DNA from: Watersipora subatra
Lineage: Eukaryota > Bryozoa > Gymnolaemata > Cheilostomatida > Watersiporidae
Assembly (NCBI RefSeq): GCF_963576615.1
Contig: NC_088711.1
Span: 1,736,001-1,800,000, forward strand
DNA length: 64,000 nt
Reading direction: 5' to 3'
The translations under genes and the position numbers were made by a program. The notes under the pieces were generated by a model. It searched no databases and was not told the DNA's origin. It saw nothing but the letters and a program-made list of their open reading frames with translations. How positions within the stretch are numbered: the first letter of the stretch is position 1; every line of letters begins with the position of its first letter. Shown piece after piece: positions 1 through 12,100 of this stretch.

Positions 1-55
1 ATTGGTATGCCACGAGCCATCCAAAACAAGCAAACTGATTTTTGCTATCTTTCAG

Positions 56-136
56 CGATTCCACAATCCTTTCCTCGGCTTTGTTCACAATGTGTTGAGT
101 GGGATACTGAAGATGACTGGCCTCCAGGATGATGTG
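56..136 (+). CDS. Penultimate coding exon of an unidentified gene
   Basis: A pyrimidine-rich acceptor ending TTTCAG at 55 precedes an 81-base open segment that ends at a GTATGT donor starting at 137. It reads 27 codons in phase 0, beginning RFHNPFLGFVHNVLSG, and joins in phase 0 to the exon at 797. The peptide looks like an amphipathic helical C-terminal region. I do not recognise the family, and exons further upstream lie outside the window. Part of this exon with its donor is duplicated at about 1455-1510. Confidence 0.45.
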
Positions 137-796
137 GTATGTTGCACTGGTTTGGTAGAATATGACTCCTGCACTTTGCGCTCAGTTGTTCAGCGCTTTC
201 TTACTATTTTCATTGCATCGTCTTCCTATGTGTTTTAATGGCACCCTATAAGCGGGTTAAAAACATACAAAGAGTGCTTTATACGCAGGCCCATCTTCCT
301 TTTCCTTATACTCATTTTCAGGATGCTTTTTATATTGTGAACTCATTAAGTTTTTGGCTATGATTAAATAACTCATGGTTTTGCCACTAAACTTGCCACG
401 GTTTTATATCCATGCAGTTTTCTTGAAATTAGTTACTGTTGAGTCAGATCTGCAACTGTAACGTGTTATCATTGCACATATTGGAGGATGTAACTGATTG
501 AGCGGTGAACATGCTACATAAACAGTCTACATGACGGCTATTTGTTTGTGCAATAGGTGGTAGTACCAAAGTACTCGTGTATCATTCTTGAGCAGTTCAT
601 TGCGAAATGTTTATGTCCATCTTAATAACATTTAGTTTTGCTACAATCAGGTTGGCGCACACTATTATAGTTTCTGTTATATTCAATTACCTTAGCCTTC
701 ACCTCTTTATTTGCATGAGTCTATGTAGATGATATGAACAGGCTTAGATGTTGCATGTTCTATTGCCATTACTCTTGTGTCCTCCACTCAATCTAG

Positions 797-1039
797 GACA
801 CAGGTAACGCCCCAGCAGGTGCTCGCTCACAGCTCTATATCGAACAGCGGCGAATGCATGAGAGCATGGTGACACCAGAAGGCCATCTTCTCATTCGCAT
901 GGCTCGCATGACCCTTGCTAATGTGCAGAGGCTCGATTCCAAGTTCGGGGCATCTCATGTGGATGTTGTCTCTATTCTCAAAAACCTTGACCGGGATGTT
1001 CTCCAGCTTATAGCCGATACTCCTATGCTCAAGCAATAA
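797..1039 (+). CDS. Terminal coding exon of the same unidentified gene
   Basis: The acceptor CAATCTAG ends at 796, and an open frame of 80 codons plus TAA ends at 1039, in phase 0 with the exon at 56-136. The translation begins DTGNAPAGARSQLYIEQRR and continues as a charged, helix-rich stretch ending in ADTPMLKQ. GC content is clearly higher than in the surrounding AT-rich sequence, which favours real coding over a chance ORF. An AATAAA overlaps the stop codon region. The two exons give about 107 residues of C-terminus. No catalytic motif, signal peptide or membrane segment is visible, and I cannot name the protein. Confidence 0.5.
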   Translation, partial: DTGNAPAGARSQLYIEQRRMHESMVTPEGHLLIRMARMTLANVQRLDSKFGASHVDVVSILKNLDRDVLQLIADTPMLKQ

Positions 1040-4000
1040 ACGGTCTTAACAGTAGATAAAGTTAATTCCACTTTTGATGCCAGTAAATGAAAGCATACCT
1101 GACCAATCCTAAACACGGGACAGTCAGCGTTACACCGTTAGACCGGGTGGTGTCTTCCATCTCTCACAATTGACAAAGAGTAATGCTGGACAACTGTAAT
1201 CAGCTATTCATATGATATCACATTAACAGAGCTTGATTAAGAGCCTGCAATGACTCCTTATACACATGAGGGTGCTGAAAAGACATTAAATCAACAGCGT
1301 AATGCTAGAACACTAAGAACTAGATTAGTAGAACTGAATATTAGAATACTGAACACTTCACTGCACTCAACTGCTCACGTCAGTTCTAGACAACACCATT
1401 CTATCTATAATGCAGCAGCTCAACAATTTGTTTCCACATAGCCTAATTCCAACAGGGAAGATGACTGATCTTCATGATGATGTGGTATGTTGCACCGTCT
1501 TGGTATAGTTATCCATCTTCATCCTTTTGACCAAAGCTATGTAATCAACCCTTATTCGTTTCATGATATTTTTGAATATTTTGATTTAGCCTGCTCAAAT
1601 TTGTTTCGTAGGGCTTTAATGGTTAGCATTGCAAGTTTTTGGCAGGTGTAAACATGTTTATTTTAAACTTACATTTAAAATTTACCATGTACATGTAGAT
1701 AAAGTTGTCTGTCATCTCAAGTTTATATTTAGTAGTTAAATTGTACATGATGTTCAACTCGGTTATAATATCCAGAATAAAATGTTTCAATCCAACTATG
1801 ACTGCATTGTTACGTTTCTGGAACTTCCTTTGCACCGGTGTCATACATTCCTTACGTCACTAGCTATGCACATGAACTGCAGTATCGAAAGCTTTTGCCA
1901 AGGTTATGATGGTCTTATATTGTATGCATGTGATATTGTATTAAATATAGTATATTCTATATCTGCTGCTGTCTTGTCAATGTGAGGATCTTTTTTTGTG
2001 TGCAATATTTACACCAGCTCTTTTACCTCGCAGATTAAGATGGCTATTTGTACGTATATGTAAGGTAAGTACCTCATTGTCAACATTTTAAGGACTGCAT
2101 TTAACCTACTCTCAATTTGAATATCTTCATTTTAGTTGGTCTTGAGACCCTACTGTTTAACTCCTCTTCTAGTAGTGATGCTCATCAAGAGCTCCATAGT
2201 ATTTTCATAGCTCATGGGATTGCATGATTACGCCTTGTAAAATCTATCGCTTTGGCTCTGTACATATTTCAGGTCATAATGAATATCATTTTAATTTATT
2301 ATCCTTATAGCCATTGAGTAATGCTTGTATCTCAAGTTAGCAACCATGCATTCATTTGTTTTTAATGTGGTTAACGATATAACGTTTTATATGGTTGATT
2401 GCTAGACTGGTACAAAAAATATCAAGTTCTATTTTGTACATTGGAAGTAGAAGTTTAGTTGAGGGTCAATTGTATGGTATAGAATAGTCATTTTGTTATA
2501 AAAGGACTATTGAAACCAGTTTTGTTGGCAAATAATTTAAAAATTAATTTTTGCAATACAAGTATTCACCATAACTAATGTAGAAAGTAGGTCACTCGGA
2601 AGCTGTATAGAGTTGTTAATATGCTCAAGGCTGTCAAGTAAAAAATGTATTGAAAACTGTATTTTAACTGCTTTAGATAGCATTGAAATTTTTCACCTTG
2701 AGATTATAGTACCTTTTTAAATATCAACTATAATAAAAAGATATATCATGTTTTCTCATGTGCACATTCGGAGTTCTAACATACTATGAGTATCGATTTC
2801 TTTTATGCATTGAAATCATTAGTTCGCATATCTTCATGTAAATCCTTATATTTTTTATTAATAGCATAAATTGTAATTTTAGACTGGCTGTGACAACGTG
2901 CCTTTCTTCATAATCATCAATATGATATCTGCTAGCTAGCGCCATCTGCAGGATCTGGGCATAATAGCGCGGCCAGACGATGGTGACTCTGTCACACAAA
3001 CAGTGATAAGCTTATTGTTACGTCATCAACTACTATCATTTCTCCATTTCAGCTTTCATATTTTCTTGGAAACCCTCACACTTCTATTCGCGGCAAGGTT
3101 CCGTTATGCCTTTCAGTAAAGCACTGCGCTATGGAGTGTTGTTAGATTACCCTTAGAAACTAGTCCAGAGTATGTCCTAGTATTTTTAGTTTGCTTGCTT
3201 CTCTGTTGCCTTATTGTTGTTAAGACTGACCTCTTCGAAGATGTTGGTAGCATCATTGTCAGTGGCTAGGAACAATTCTCATGGTGGGTGTCATAAGATT
3301 GTTGCCGGTGTTTCATGTTTCACAGCAACGTATGGCAGTTGATGGGGCTGCTTATCGGTATGCCTTCATTGTTGTAACTCTATTGATGCCCCTACTGTTC
3401 ATATGCTAGTAGCAGAATTTTCAGTATTTAATCCTTTTGTCTGAAGCGATCAGACAACTCTTGCATTCACATATGTGTCTTGGCAATGGCCAAGTTGCTG
3501 ATCAAAAAGTTTATAAATTATCAACATTCCTTTGCTTGGTTCAGCAGATGTGATTGGCATCTTTAAGGCGTGGTAGCAGATTTCTAAGAAATCTGTATTT
3601 TGTTTGATAATACCTTCATATATATTCATAGTACCTCCATGGCCGAAAATTTTAATATCTGGTTGCTTTTATGTTTCTAAATCAACTAAATATGAAAGTT
3701 GTTTAATATTTTAAACATTAAAAATATGATAAAACTAATATTTTGAACCTGATTTTGTTTCATTTGCATGAAATGGAATTTGTAAAAATAAACAGGAAAT
3801 TAATATACGGTAAGTCCATTTGCGTAAAATGTTTTGGCTATTTTTTAACAATGTTTCTATATAAATACAAACGAGTGAGTTGTGTTTTTGTACATACATC
3901 CAGAAAGTTCCTTACATTTATTGAGTATATATTGACAGTACCAGCAATGGTCAATGATGGTGACATAATGAATAGTAAGCAAGTGGAATGTTAAAACATT

Positions 4001-6089
4001 TGTTGTTCCCTCTTGTACAAAATGATTTGGTGTATGGCCAAATGATTGGTTTGTGTATTGGAACTGTATATCATCGTAAAATTCTTCACGTAGGCGTAAG
4101 GATTATACAAACAGCCTGTGTGACACCCAAAATGTAAGATGGTCATAATTTGGCGCAATAAGTTAGAATTATGTTGCAGCACAACTTAAAAACCTGGCCC
4201 GGCTGCGATGATCACATACAGATGCAAACATTAGCTCATAAAACTGCAATTGTCCCTGTAGTCATACCCTGTAGTCATACCCTGTGGTTATACGTTGAAT
4301 GATTCAAAGCTACATCATGAGTTCACATGTATTACTCCGAATCCTGACTAAGTACATGTATTCCATTTTCGCTAATGTTCGGTCAGGGTCACGCACCTTT
4401 ATATAGGATTTGCCCTGGTGTTTTATGTCTCATTTGATAAAGGGTTCTGGTAAAAACATCTTGGCGTAGTCTTCTTTTTTAAAGAATTATTATAAATCTC
4501 TCTTGGTAAAAATATTTTTGAATAGTAGTTCTTTTATAAAATTCTTCACATCTTCTCTAAATAGGAGATTCGTCGAACAAAGATTTCTAGAATATTCTTT
4601 AGACAACAGACAAGATTGTGCAGGTATGGTCACCCATTCAATGTCGAATTATCCCAGCTTCCAATCAGTAAAAAAAATTTCCAAACCTTTGGCAGTTTTT
4701 ATTTTTATGTCAATAGTTCTGCCAAGAAATGCATAAATGTTTTGATTGTGCTCGGTATCACATCACTCACTTTATTTCTCCACTCACACAAAACAAGTTT
4801 GCGTTAACATAAACTTTGTGTATCAAGTTGGTACCAGTACTACAAAGCTTTTTGTCATCCAATGTAAATTATAAATTAACCTTTTAATGTTGGTTTGTCT
4901 TTTTAAGTTTGTCAAAAACTTGCAGTTATGGCGAAGTTGTTTTCTATTATGCAGCTCAGATTAGACTTGCTCAATGTGAATGTTGTAATCATTGGCGGAA
5001 TAAAGGGCCCATTTACTATATGGTTGGCCTTACTGTGATGCCTGTGAACACTTTTTTTGTAAGTTTTGATATTGTTAAAATAGTTTGCCAAATTTGTTCA
5101 TATTTTAATACAAATGTAGATCAATTAGTTGAACTTTCTTTGTATTGTCATTGTTGTTCAAGGTCGAGCATGTATGTGATCAGGTATGTATTCGATAGGC
5201 TTACAATTGGATTCTTAGTAGTAGATGTAGACCAAATGGCGGTAGTGTATATCAAAGTTCTTACTAGTCTTAGTGTTACACAACCTCTTTCTTTTTTATT
5301 TCTTACACGTGTATTCCAGTATAGTGACAATAATTATGTGATGTACTTTGTTTTATTCAAATTCTACTCTTCAATGACGACTGCCTTATGCCTCATAGCT
5401 GCGATTAAGTTTGCTTAATATGCATTGGTTGTCATGAAATCTCAACCTCATCAGTACACATGCACACATGCTATTAGACAACATGAGTACAGCCTCTAGC
5501 AGGTCTAGTGCAACTAATGTGGCTACATTGTGCAAATGCTATTTCATGTGAGAGTAATGCCTGTAAACCAAGGGTTGCCCGTTTGCAGAGTTGATAAGGA
5601 AAAGTGGTGACTATGATGGTTTAAGCAAACTCATTGCTGCTATTGTGTTTCATACAGTTTTAATATTTCAACTGAAGTTCCTGTACAAAACTGCATAAGA
5701 AAATAATAAAAAATAATACTGCTCTACAAATGCATAGTAATTTGTGAAATAACGAAACAACAAACCAGTAAATTATAGATTATATACACGGGCATCATAA
5801 TAACAATGAGTGGTAGGAGTGAGTATTAAAAAAAAGAAATAAAACAGTATTTATAAGTACAATGAAACTCCTGCATCTAAATGAAAATAAAAACAGTCAA
5901 TGAGGATAAATTGTTGAGCTGGTATATAGAGGTTCGTAAAGTGGTTTTCGATCATCACATATCAGTGCTTGTTAATGAGGTATGACATTTAAGGAATGTC
6001 GATTTTTCTTCGACCAACCACAATGTTAGCATCTATGCGAGAGATTCTCTAAACTTCTGAATATATCAGCCCTGGCAACACAGATGGAC
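1040..6089. other. AT-rich spacer between the 5' gene end and the tetraspanin
   Basis: No gene is supported here. The stretch holds a partial copy of the exon at 56-136 near 1455-1510, a short direct repeat of CCTGTAGTCATAC-type units near 4252-4290, and a 507-base open stretch at 4909-5415 that has no early ATG and no recognisable domain. Short minus-strand open stretches near 2880-2999 have an acceptor-like start but no convincing donor. Confidence 0.6.
1455..1510 (+). repeat. Partial duplicate of the exon 56-136 and its donor
   Basis: The sequence here matches about 104-155 of the first exon region: GAAGATGACTG, then GATGATGTG immediately followed by the donor GTATGTTGCAC. It lacks the 5' half of the exon and lies downstream of the terminal exon stop, so it is probably a relic of a local tandem duplication. 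Confidence 0.55.
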
Positions 6090-6173
6090 TCAATATCGAG
6101 ATCTTCGCCGCTTAAACCTTTTACTTCGCTTAACCTGTCTGATGAAGGCGCATGAGAACACAATCCCAAATAT
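6090..6173 (-). CDS. Tetraspanin exon 6 (end of TM4, basic tail)
   Basis: The acceptor GGCTTTTGTAG ends at 6174. The frame reads IFGIVFSCAFIRQVKR and then a Lys/Arg-rich tail ending RRRSRY before the TGA at 6092-6090. An internal Cys and a polar tail right after TM4 are usual for tetraspanins. Confidence 0.82.
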   Translation of the reverse strand: MFGIVFSCAFIRQVKRSKRFKRRRSRY

Positions 6174-9100
6174 CTACAAAAGCCAGAAATGCATTCGCAT
6201 GTTTTCATAGCCAGAACTAATCATTAAAATGTGGGTTGTGAATACAATTGTGGAATTGCAGAGTAGCTCATATGGAGAGGTAATTACCGTAAATCCTCTA
6301 TTTGAACGCCACTTCCAATTGATCGCCACCCTGAGAGAAGGGTTAAAAAATAGAGCGCCACTACCCAATTGAACCCCGCCTCTATTCCACCGCCACTGAC
6401 AATACTTGATCTTTGCGAGCCCATAATACCAAGTGACCAGTAAAAGTGTTCACAAAATCGCATTAATAGTTAATCGTTTATATCAACAACAATTAATTCT
6501 TTCATCTAATTCCAAAGCTTTTAAGTTTTCTCGTTAAAACTTTAAAAGCAACACCATAGCAATAATCCATAACGGTCCCAGGCTAGTACTAGTTCTCTGT
6601 TTACCGCGGTCTTTCTACTTTGAAGTAGCCTACATATATAAAAAACTGCTTAAATTCACGATGGTAGATGAGCATTCAAATCAACGCTATATAAATAATT
6701 AATTACTGTCTCAGGCTAATAGCGGTTCTTTGTTTAATGCCGTCCTGATACTTCAAAGTACATGTACATATATAAAAACCGGCTAAATTTACGATGGTAG
6801 ATGGAACTTTGAAAGCAACACCATAGAAATAACTACTAACTGTCTGAGGCTAATGGTAGTTCCTTGTTTGACATGGTCCTAACAATCCGAAGGACATGCA
6901 TATAAAAACCGGTTCGCAAGCATTGGGCCAAAGATTACGTTTACCGAGCACACTTTTATTGTGCTAAATGCAATGTGTAAAAGTTTCGCTCTGTCAAACA
7001 TTGTTTGCACACTAATATCGACTAGTTCAGCAGTGCAGAAGAAGAGTTAAGGTCAGAAAATATTGTGGAAGGTATTGATTGGATAACTAGATGTTCGTTC
7101 CATCGAAAGCAACAATCAGAACGCAGCTATCCGAGCAAAGGATGGAAATATTTGTTTTAAAAACGTTAATTTTTATTTCTGCATGTAATATAAGTATGAT
7201 TCGTTTATGTCACTTGTTCATGGATATATTTGTATCATTTCATAGATTACCATTAAATAGCTTATAAATATGCAGATTTATAGTATGTTATTTAATAGCA
7301 TCCATGGGGCTATCTTTACACCTCACAATGGATCGATGCTCATAACTCCCCTTTTATTGCACATAAAAAGCTAGTTTTGACTGTAAACTGTAGCAAACAT
7401 ATCAGTGAGTGCAATGAGCCTTTATTCAACCATATTGAATATTGATATAAATCCCTTCAAATGTAGAATCAACTAAAAATTGAAAATGCCAACAAATTGC
7501 AAAGGACACAGGCTATATCATCGCAGGTCAATTGCAAGCAAAATATATCATCAACTAGTAGAGGTTTTTCTCGGTTTCTCAATGCACATTATTAAGAGAT
7601 CTTTGACAAGTTAAAGATAAGTTAGCAGATTTATTGCATACAAAAGGTTTAAAATTGCTCCACCAAAAAAAGAGCAAAATAGAGGCGACATTCGCTTCGC
7701 CTATAATAGAGATAGATCTTCCAAAAATTCTGACGAGCCATTTGAAAAATAAACCGCCAGCCTCTATTTGAACGCCGCCTCCAATTGACTGCCACTACAG
7801 CGGAAAGGTTGAGAAATAGAGCGCCATGGCGTTCAATTAGAGGTTTTACGGTATCTGTAGAAGTGCTTTATTTTTAAACCAACTAAGGTAAACTAGCCCT
7901 GCAAATACTTTTCTAGACACCTTCACAATACATGTTAATCCTGGTATGCTGATGGTACAGCACCGTATAGCATGAGCTTTAGAGGTGACGGCCCACCCAC
8001 CTGTATAATGCTGAATCCAATATTCATGGCAGGAATTAAAGCTATGCTCAATTGAATGTCTTCCTGAATATATGCTGAGCAGCCCTAGAAGAGAAGAAAG
8101 GCATGCTCATGCAACAGCAATCGTGTTCTCGGAATGAGTATCATGCAGTTTCACAGTAATACAACAGCGCATGCATGAATTCAGAGCACAGCATCAGTCA
8201 CCTCTCACCACAAAAAAAGTTTATTTGCAGCCTTCCCACGAATGTTGCTAGAGGCCATGATCACTCTAGGGCAGGGGTCGGCAACCCCCCTCGCTGCGGT
8301 TCCCTCTGACTTTGGATGTTTTTCTCTTACCATATACGCCAAGTAATTCATAAAGATATAGATGTTTTATCACTAGGTTTTGTAATATAATTTAAAAAAT
8401 TTCAATTTTGGTGATAGATCAAACACTGTCGCTTGTTATGCGCCTATATTTATGCGCCAATAAAACGGCAAAAATTACACCAGCTGGCACGGCACTCCTC
8501 GATTTTTTACCCCAGGTAGGCAAACTATAGTGAATATTATGAAAAGAAAGTGACAGAGAAAAATAGAACATTTAATCTTATGTGGGCCGATTCGTTTGCT
8601 TTCACTGCTGATGAGACTGGCTCACCAATTTGCTTAACATGTAATGAGAAATTTGCAAACAACAAAAAGTCAAATGTCACAAGACACTTTCAAAATGAAC
8701 ACGCAGCCTTTGCTCAAAAATATCCAGAGGGAGATGAGAGAAAAAAGGCTGTTTCGGAACTGATGCATAAGGTTGACAGCTTACTCACCAAACGTGTTAA
8801 ATGACAGCACGCAGAAGAAACGTAGCACATTCGCTGCAGTTAGAATTTAAGTTTGGTGTTTCGTTAAAAAAGACTGAATTAAGCATGAAGTTGCAATTTT
8901 TCTTGAAAGTAACCTTGAAAACAACGTAATATTTTAACATTTCGTTCAAGTTATTATTAGGTATTTTATTGTTCATTGCAAAAGTGTAATTTTGTTTTCT
9001 CAGCAGTTAAATCATTATACATGCCGCACATTTTCGTTTTATGGTAATCATGGTATGAAAGCATTAAAAGCTAAACAAAAACATTATAGTTAGCATTTAT

Positions 9101-12100
9101 TTTTTTCATTATTTAAACTATCAAAATGGGGTTTGTGGTTCCCAGTGCGTTCTTTTCTACGGAAAACGAGTTGATATGGCTCTTTGAGTGAAAAAGGTTG
9201 CGGAGCCCTGTTCTAGTGTAACTGCTAGTCACAATGTTTAATTGGAGCACCTTGGCTCTTGGTATTACATACCTCGCGATTTAGGTTGGAGGGATGATCG
9301 ACCCTACCACAATTTGGTACTGGGGTTATACAGCAGCTGTCAGGAGTGCTTGTATTTAATGCTTGTATGAACTTGTTCATCTTCCAGTCTGTATAGTAGT
9401 TAGCTCCACAGCATTTATACTAAACGTAAGGTTTCAGAGAGATAAGCCATGCTATACACAATAATACCCAATTTAGCACAGTTATACTTGGACTTACAAT
9501 TAGGTACCTCAACATACAGGTTGTTGACATACGATGCAAAGTTTGAACAGAGTTTCCATGCAGTTTTATGACGCAGCATGTAAATACACATTTTGTTCGC
9601 AGTCTATAGTTCGCTCTATAGTGTTCAAGTAATATCAAACAGTTCTTCCTGCCTCAATTTTTAGTTATAGACTCATGGATCTCAAAAAGATCAGCATAAG
9701 TGGTAGCGAAAATCTGGAAAAAATCATGCTTTTCTTAGAAATAGAGAAACAATACAAAACGTGTTTGGATCATTCTTAGTATATCATAGATTTTTGGTAG
9801 TCAGCACACGCAGAGAAGGGAAAGTGATTAAAGTAAAGTGGATGGTTGCAGTAACTAAAGACAAAATTGAAAAGCGCTAAATAACAAAACAAAATCCGTG
9901 CGCGATTGCTTTTATCCATCATGTTACCAAAAAAACCTCCCTGCCTCACACTACGTATTATATATATATAAATATATATATATTATATATTTTTAAAAAA
10001 TATTTATGTAGTGGCGCACTCCGTAAGCTTTCATTTAGCCCAACAAGTATCTATAAACATGGAGTTATCCTCTACATCCAATAATATGTGGCTGACACAG
10101 TAATCCCCTATTGATAACCAGCGAACGAGCCCAATAAAACGCTTTTAGCATACGCCAAATGTGATTGTTATAAAGCTGGCATTCAGTTATCAAAGCAAAA
10201 AACTTAAAAGTATTTATAAAGATCCCGGGCTATGGCTTTTGTTGATGCTTATTCACTGTCAACGAACTCTATCCAGCTCAGTGTCTGCGTACCCTCATAT
10301 ACCCTCATGTACCCTCATGTTCCCTCAGGTACCCTCATGTACCTTGAGCAAAGAAAAAACTACCGTAATTCTCCTGAAACTGAGAGGTACAAGATTGGAA
10401 CCTGGTATGCTTCATAACTACCCAATTGCATATCTGTACACATCGTGAATCTAAAAATGTTCATAGTTAAAATAATGCCTTTGAATGGGTGCATAAGCAT
10501 TTTTATGTTACCAGAAAAACCTTCCTGCCTCGCAATACGCATCTTATACTATACGAGCAGTGCCTGTCTCTCCAAAGCCGAGCGCATTAGGAACACAACT
10601 GGCACATGCGAGAATTGAACTCAAGTACTCGACTTTACAATCCGACACTCCAGCCGCATGGGCTTTTCGAAAATGGCTGAAAAAGTGTTCGTTCTCATTC
10701 CACAACGCATTTGTAGTATTTTTCATGGCATCAGCTGATGTAAAAAAATTTTGTTGATTAATTTGGCATCAAAATATTTTTAATAGACCATGTGGTTCAA
10801 AAGTTATGACAATTTATACGCGCCCTGACAAATATTAGGTTTTATTAAATCAGGGAAGAGCAATAAAAAAACAGGGGCAGCCGATTAAAAACGCAAGCAC
10901 ATTACCACTACACCACTTATGAGCATATAATGATTACTCATGACGATCTCTCACAGTGGCAAGTGTACAGTGGCAAGTGTACGAGTATTATCAACAAGTA
11001 GCTACTTACTCTTGTCTGTATTTTATCAATGGCTGATGAAACCTTATTCTTTCCATCCCAGTTAACTATTGCCTGCTCTGTCATCTGCACTCTATAGGCT
11101 GACATACTCATAGAGTTATACAATAGGAAAGAGACGACTCCCACTCCGACTTGGCAGACGAATATTAGTATTATCATTGTCGCGGACTGTTCAAAGAAAA
11201 AAGGCATCAAACTATAGACAGAGTAGTTGACCAGGATAGCATTCATCGAGAGTCAATTGTAGGGTTACTTACAGCAATGATGCTAGAGGGCTTCTCCTGC
11301 GCTGCTCCAAAACAGCCAACAACGCAAGTAATGAGTATCAGACATCCAGTGATGGTTGTGGTATACACAGACACAGCGAAGATGGGAGAAAGTAAGGGAG
11401 ACAAGTGCCACTTCTCTAGTAGGATCCATATACCCAGAGCTAACATAGCCAGACCTGTCAGCTATGGCATAAACAATAGTATATATGATACTAGGTTAAT
11501 GCCCCGGTAATAAAAGTATTTGCACAGAAAATTTATTCTATGACACAGCTAATATATGATATTAGCTGTGAGTATGCAAAGAGTTATATAATAACAGCTT
11601 GAGAATATTCTATGATGGCATACAGATGTTGACACAAGTTTACACCAGATAGTTAAAAATTCAACTCAGCTTAGAAGAATAGAAACAAGGTGGTTCACGA
11701 GTATGAAAAGTAATTCAACTCCATCGATGCCAGGCGCCTTCCCAAAAGCTAATTATGCAAGGCAAGACAACTTCAGAGTTGACTGACAACAACAGTCGTT
11801 AGATGATTCACTACTGAACTGTAAAAAGACCAGCTAGTGTTTCCCGTACTCATTTTCTCCATCATTAAATAAACTTCTTTGTAAAGTTGTCATATTACCA
11901 TGCTAAGCATTGCCATCTACATGTATATCACTTCAAAGGAGCATGTGTGCCAGTCATCTTTGAATATCACAGTTTAACAATAGCTCTTTCATTCTTATAA
12001 TGGAGGTTACAGTATCTTTTCAAATGCTGTAACTACCTAATTGTCTGCCATATGTACTCAATTAAACCAATTATTGTAAATAAAGATGGATGTAGTATTA

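Noticed and set aside
4909-5418. 169-codon open stretch on the plus strand as a gene
   Set aside because: It begins without ATG until codon 38, is Phe/Tyr/Cys/Val-rich as expected for T-rich DNA, and has no domain, splice or poly(A) context. Weakly possible only.
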